Below, one piece after another: positions 6,549 to 7,882 of a DNA stretch of 7,882 nucleotides. Made by a program: the position numbers and the translations under genes. The number at the start of each line of letters is the position of its first letter. Within the stretch, counting starts at the first letter, position 1. Under the pieces are notes generated by a model. That model worked only from the letters and a program-made list of their open reading frames with translations, ran no database searches and was not told where the DNA came from. Origin of the DNA: Hydrogenophaga intermedia (lineage in GTDB: Bacteria; Pseudomonadota; Gammaproteobacteria; Burkholderiales; Burkholderiaceae_C); NCBI GenBank assembly GCA_945869245.1, contig CAMBOY010000144.1:1-7882 (forward strand), written 5' to 3'.

Positions 6549-7175
6549 ATGACTCTCGCATTGCCCACCTTCGCCGCCGGCATGGCCATGAGCCTGTCGC
6601 TGGCCATGGCCATCGGCCCACAAAACGCCCATGTGCTGCGCATGGGGCTGCAGCGCCAGCACCTGGTGCTCACCGCCTTGGTGTGTATGCTGGCCGACGC
6701 CGCACTCATTGCCCTGGGTGTCTTGGGTTTGGCCCAGCTCGGGGGCCTGAGCCCCAAAGTGCATGGCGCGCTGTTGGGCGCTGGCATGGTGTTTCTGTCG
6801 GTGTACGGCTGGCAGGCCGCGCAGCGCGCCTGGCACGGCCAGGGCGCCACCCCCAGCATCGGTCTGGCGGGTACAGCGGTCACCACCCGCGGCCAAGCGG
6901 TGGCAAGCGCCTTGGCCTTTTCCTGGCTCAACCCGCACGCTTGGCTCGACACCGCGGTGTTGATCGGGACCGCGTCGCTGGCCTATGGCCAGGCCGGTCC
7001 GGTGTTTGGCCTGGGTGCGGCCACCGGCTCGGTGCTGTGGTTTGTGGTGCTGGGCGTGATGGCTTTCTGGCTTGGGCGGCGCCTCAACAGCGTGCGGGTG
7101 TGGCGCGTGCTTGACGCCCTGGTGGCGCTCATGATGTGGGGCACTGCGCTGGCCCTGGTGTGGAGCCTGTTCTGA
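6549..7175 (+). CDS. lysE: LysE/ArgO-family basic amino acid exporter
   Basis: The 208-residue protein is an inner-membrane exporter of the LysE superfamily, expected to expel excess L-lysine and/or L-arginine using the membrane potential. About six hydrophobic segments are visible (roughly 5-23, 38-62, 74-92, 116-142, 150-173, 185-206). Family signatures are AIGPQNAHVLRMGLQRQH (21-38) and SWLNPHAWLDT (125-135), both typical of LysE and ArgO. The length is close to E. coli ArgO. The ATG at 6549 follows AGGA (6537-6540) at 8-base spacing. The divergent argP/lysG-like regulator supports lysine or arginine as substrate. The lysine monooxygenase-like gene starting 11 bases downstream points towards lysine. 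Sequence alone cannot separate lysine from arginine specificity. Confidence 0.93.
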   Translation: MTLALPTFAAGMAMSLSLAMAIGPQNAHVLRMGLQRQHLVLTALVCMLADAALIALGVLGLAQLGGLSPKVHGALLGAGMVFLSVYGWQAAQRAWHGQGATPSIGLAGTAVTTRGQAVASALAFSWLNPHAWLDTAVLIGTASLAYGQAGPVFGLGAATGSVLWFVVLGVMAFWLGRRLNSVRVWRVLDALVALMMWGTALALVWSLF

Positions 7176-7186
7176 AAGACGCCGCC

Positions 7187-7882
7187 ATGACAGCCCCCTT
7201 GCGCTCCAGCGACGCACCGGTCACCGCGTTTGGCCCGGACTTTCCCTTCGCCTACGACGACTGGCTGCAACACCCTGCCGGCCTGGGCGAACTGCCCACC
7301 CACCGCCTGGGCACCGAGGTGGCCATCGTGGGCGGTGGCATGGCCGGCATGGTGGCGGCGCACGAATTGATGAAGCTGGGCCTCAAACCCGTGGTGTACG
7401 AAGCCGCGCAGTTGGGCGGGCGCTTGCGCTCGCAGGCCTTTGACGGCGGGTCGGGTGTGGTGGCCGAACTCGGTGGCATGCGTTTTCCGCGCTCGTCTAC
7501 CGCGTTTTTTCACTATGTGCGTCAGCTGGGCCTGCAGACTCGGCCCTTTCCCAACCCGCTGACACCCGCAGCCGGGTGCACCGTGGTCGACTTGGAGGGT
7601 CAGACCCATTGGGCGCGCAGTCTGGCCGACCTGCCGCCGCTGTTTGCCGAAGTGGCCCAAGCTTGGAGCGAGGCGCTGGAGGAGGGCGCTGGCTTTACCG
7701 AGCTGCAGCGCGCGCTGCGCCAGCGCGACACCGCCACTCTCAAGCGCTTGTGGAACGCGCTGCTGCCGCGCTGGGACGACCGCACCTTCTACGACTTTGT
7801 GGCCCAGTCCCAGGCGTTTTCGCGCTTGAGTTTTCGCCACCGCGAGGTGTTTGGCCAGGTGGGTTTTGGCACCGGCGGCTGG
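7187..7882 (+). CDS. davB: L-lysine 2-monooxygenase-like flavoprotein (DavB family), N-terminal part (cut by right edge)
   Basis: The visible 232 residues belong to the flavin amine oxidase family. They include the FAD-binding motif VAIVGGGMAGMVAAHEL (45-61, GxGxxG at 49-54) with Glu72 ending the second strand, then GGRLRS (77-82). The segment ELGGMRFPRSST (94-105) carries Arg99, at the position that binds the substrate carboxylate in L-amino acid oxidases and monooxygenases. The flanking segments FGPDFPFAYDDWLQHPAGLG (15-34), PFPNPLTPAAG, WDDRTFYDFV and FGQVGFGTGGW match my recollection of Pseudomonas DavB. That enzyme oxidatively decarboxylates L-lysine to 5-aminovaleramide using FAD and O2. 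A related L-amino acid oxidase or tryptophan monooxygenase is the alternative. The ATG at 7187 is 11 bases after lysE, with only a weak GAAAG over the lysE stop, suggesting cotranscription. The substrate-tuning and C-terminal FAD regions lie outside the window. Confidence 0.88.
   Translation, partial: MTAPLRSSDAPVTAFGPDFPFAYDDWLQHPAGLGELPTHRLGTEVAIVGGGMAGMVAAHELMKLGLKPVVYEAAQLGGRLRSQAFDGGSGVVAELGGMRFPRSSTAFFHYVRQLGLQTRPFPNPLTPAAGCTVVDLEGQTHWARSLADLPPLFAEVAQAWSEALEEGAGFTELQRALRQRDTATLKRLWNALLPRWDDRTFYDFVAQSQAFSRLSFRHREVFGQVGFGTGGW

Noticed and set aside
6983..7840. 285-codon minus-strand open frame opposite lysE and davB.
   Set aside because: It spans the junction of two well-supported genes, is Arg/Gln/His-rich shadow sequence, and matches no known family.

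Overview
The window is GC-rich, densely packed bacterial chromosome, most likely from a betaproteobacterium of the order Burkholderiales (Comamonadaceae-like). This placement rests on the protein character and on the gene set lptA-lptB-rpoN and argS-SPOR-dsbA. It is inferred, because no 16S rRNA or other marker is present. No tRNA, rRNA, CRISPR array, insertion sequence or prophage gene was seen, and no stretch over 300 bases lacks a gene.

Region 1 (1-1869, minus strand) reads lptA -> lptB -> rpoN, the last running off the left edge. LptA (periplasmic LPS bridge) and LptB (ATPase of the LPS extractor) overlap by 4 bases. RpoN (sigma-54) follows LptB after 10 bases. The usual partner lptC is not upstream of lptA here.

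Region 2 (1944-5021, minus strand) reads argS -> SPOR-domain membrane protein -> dsbA-like periplasmic thiol oxidase. It ends in a clear rho-independent terminator at 1944-1964, which separates it from lptA.

Region 3 (5022-5517) is a 158-base divergent spacer followed by a small exported PsiF-family protein with two cysteine-paired repeats on the plus strand.

Region 4 (5518-7882) is the most distinctive part: a lysine-handling module. A LysR-type regulator of the ArgP/LysG family (minus) diverges from a LysE/ArgO basic amino acid exporter (plus). Eleven bases after the exporter comes the start of a flavoprotein that closely resembles L-lysine 2-monooxygenase (DavB), cut by the right edge. 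One regulator may therefore control both export and oxidative degradation of the same amino acid. The 110-base AT-rich gap between regulator and exporter carries the control sequences, and possibly a short basic leader peptide.

Most of the window is conserved housekeeping. I did not find a wholly new system. The best leads are the exporter-monooxygenase pairing and the atypical recognition helix of its regulator, then the Tat-like signal on the CIHC-type DsbA.
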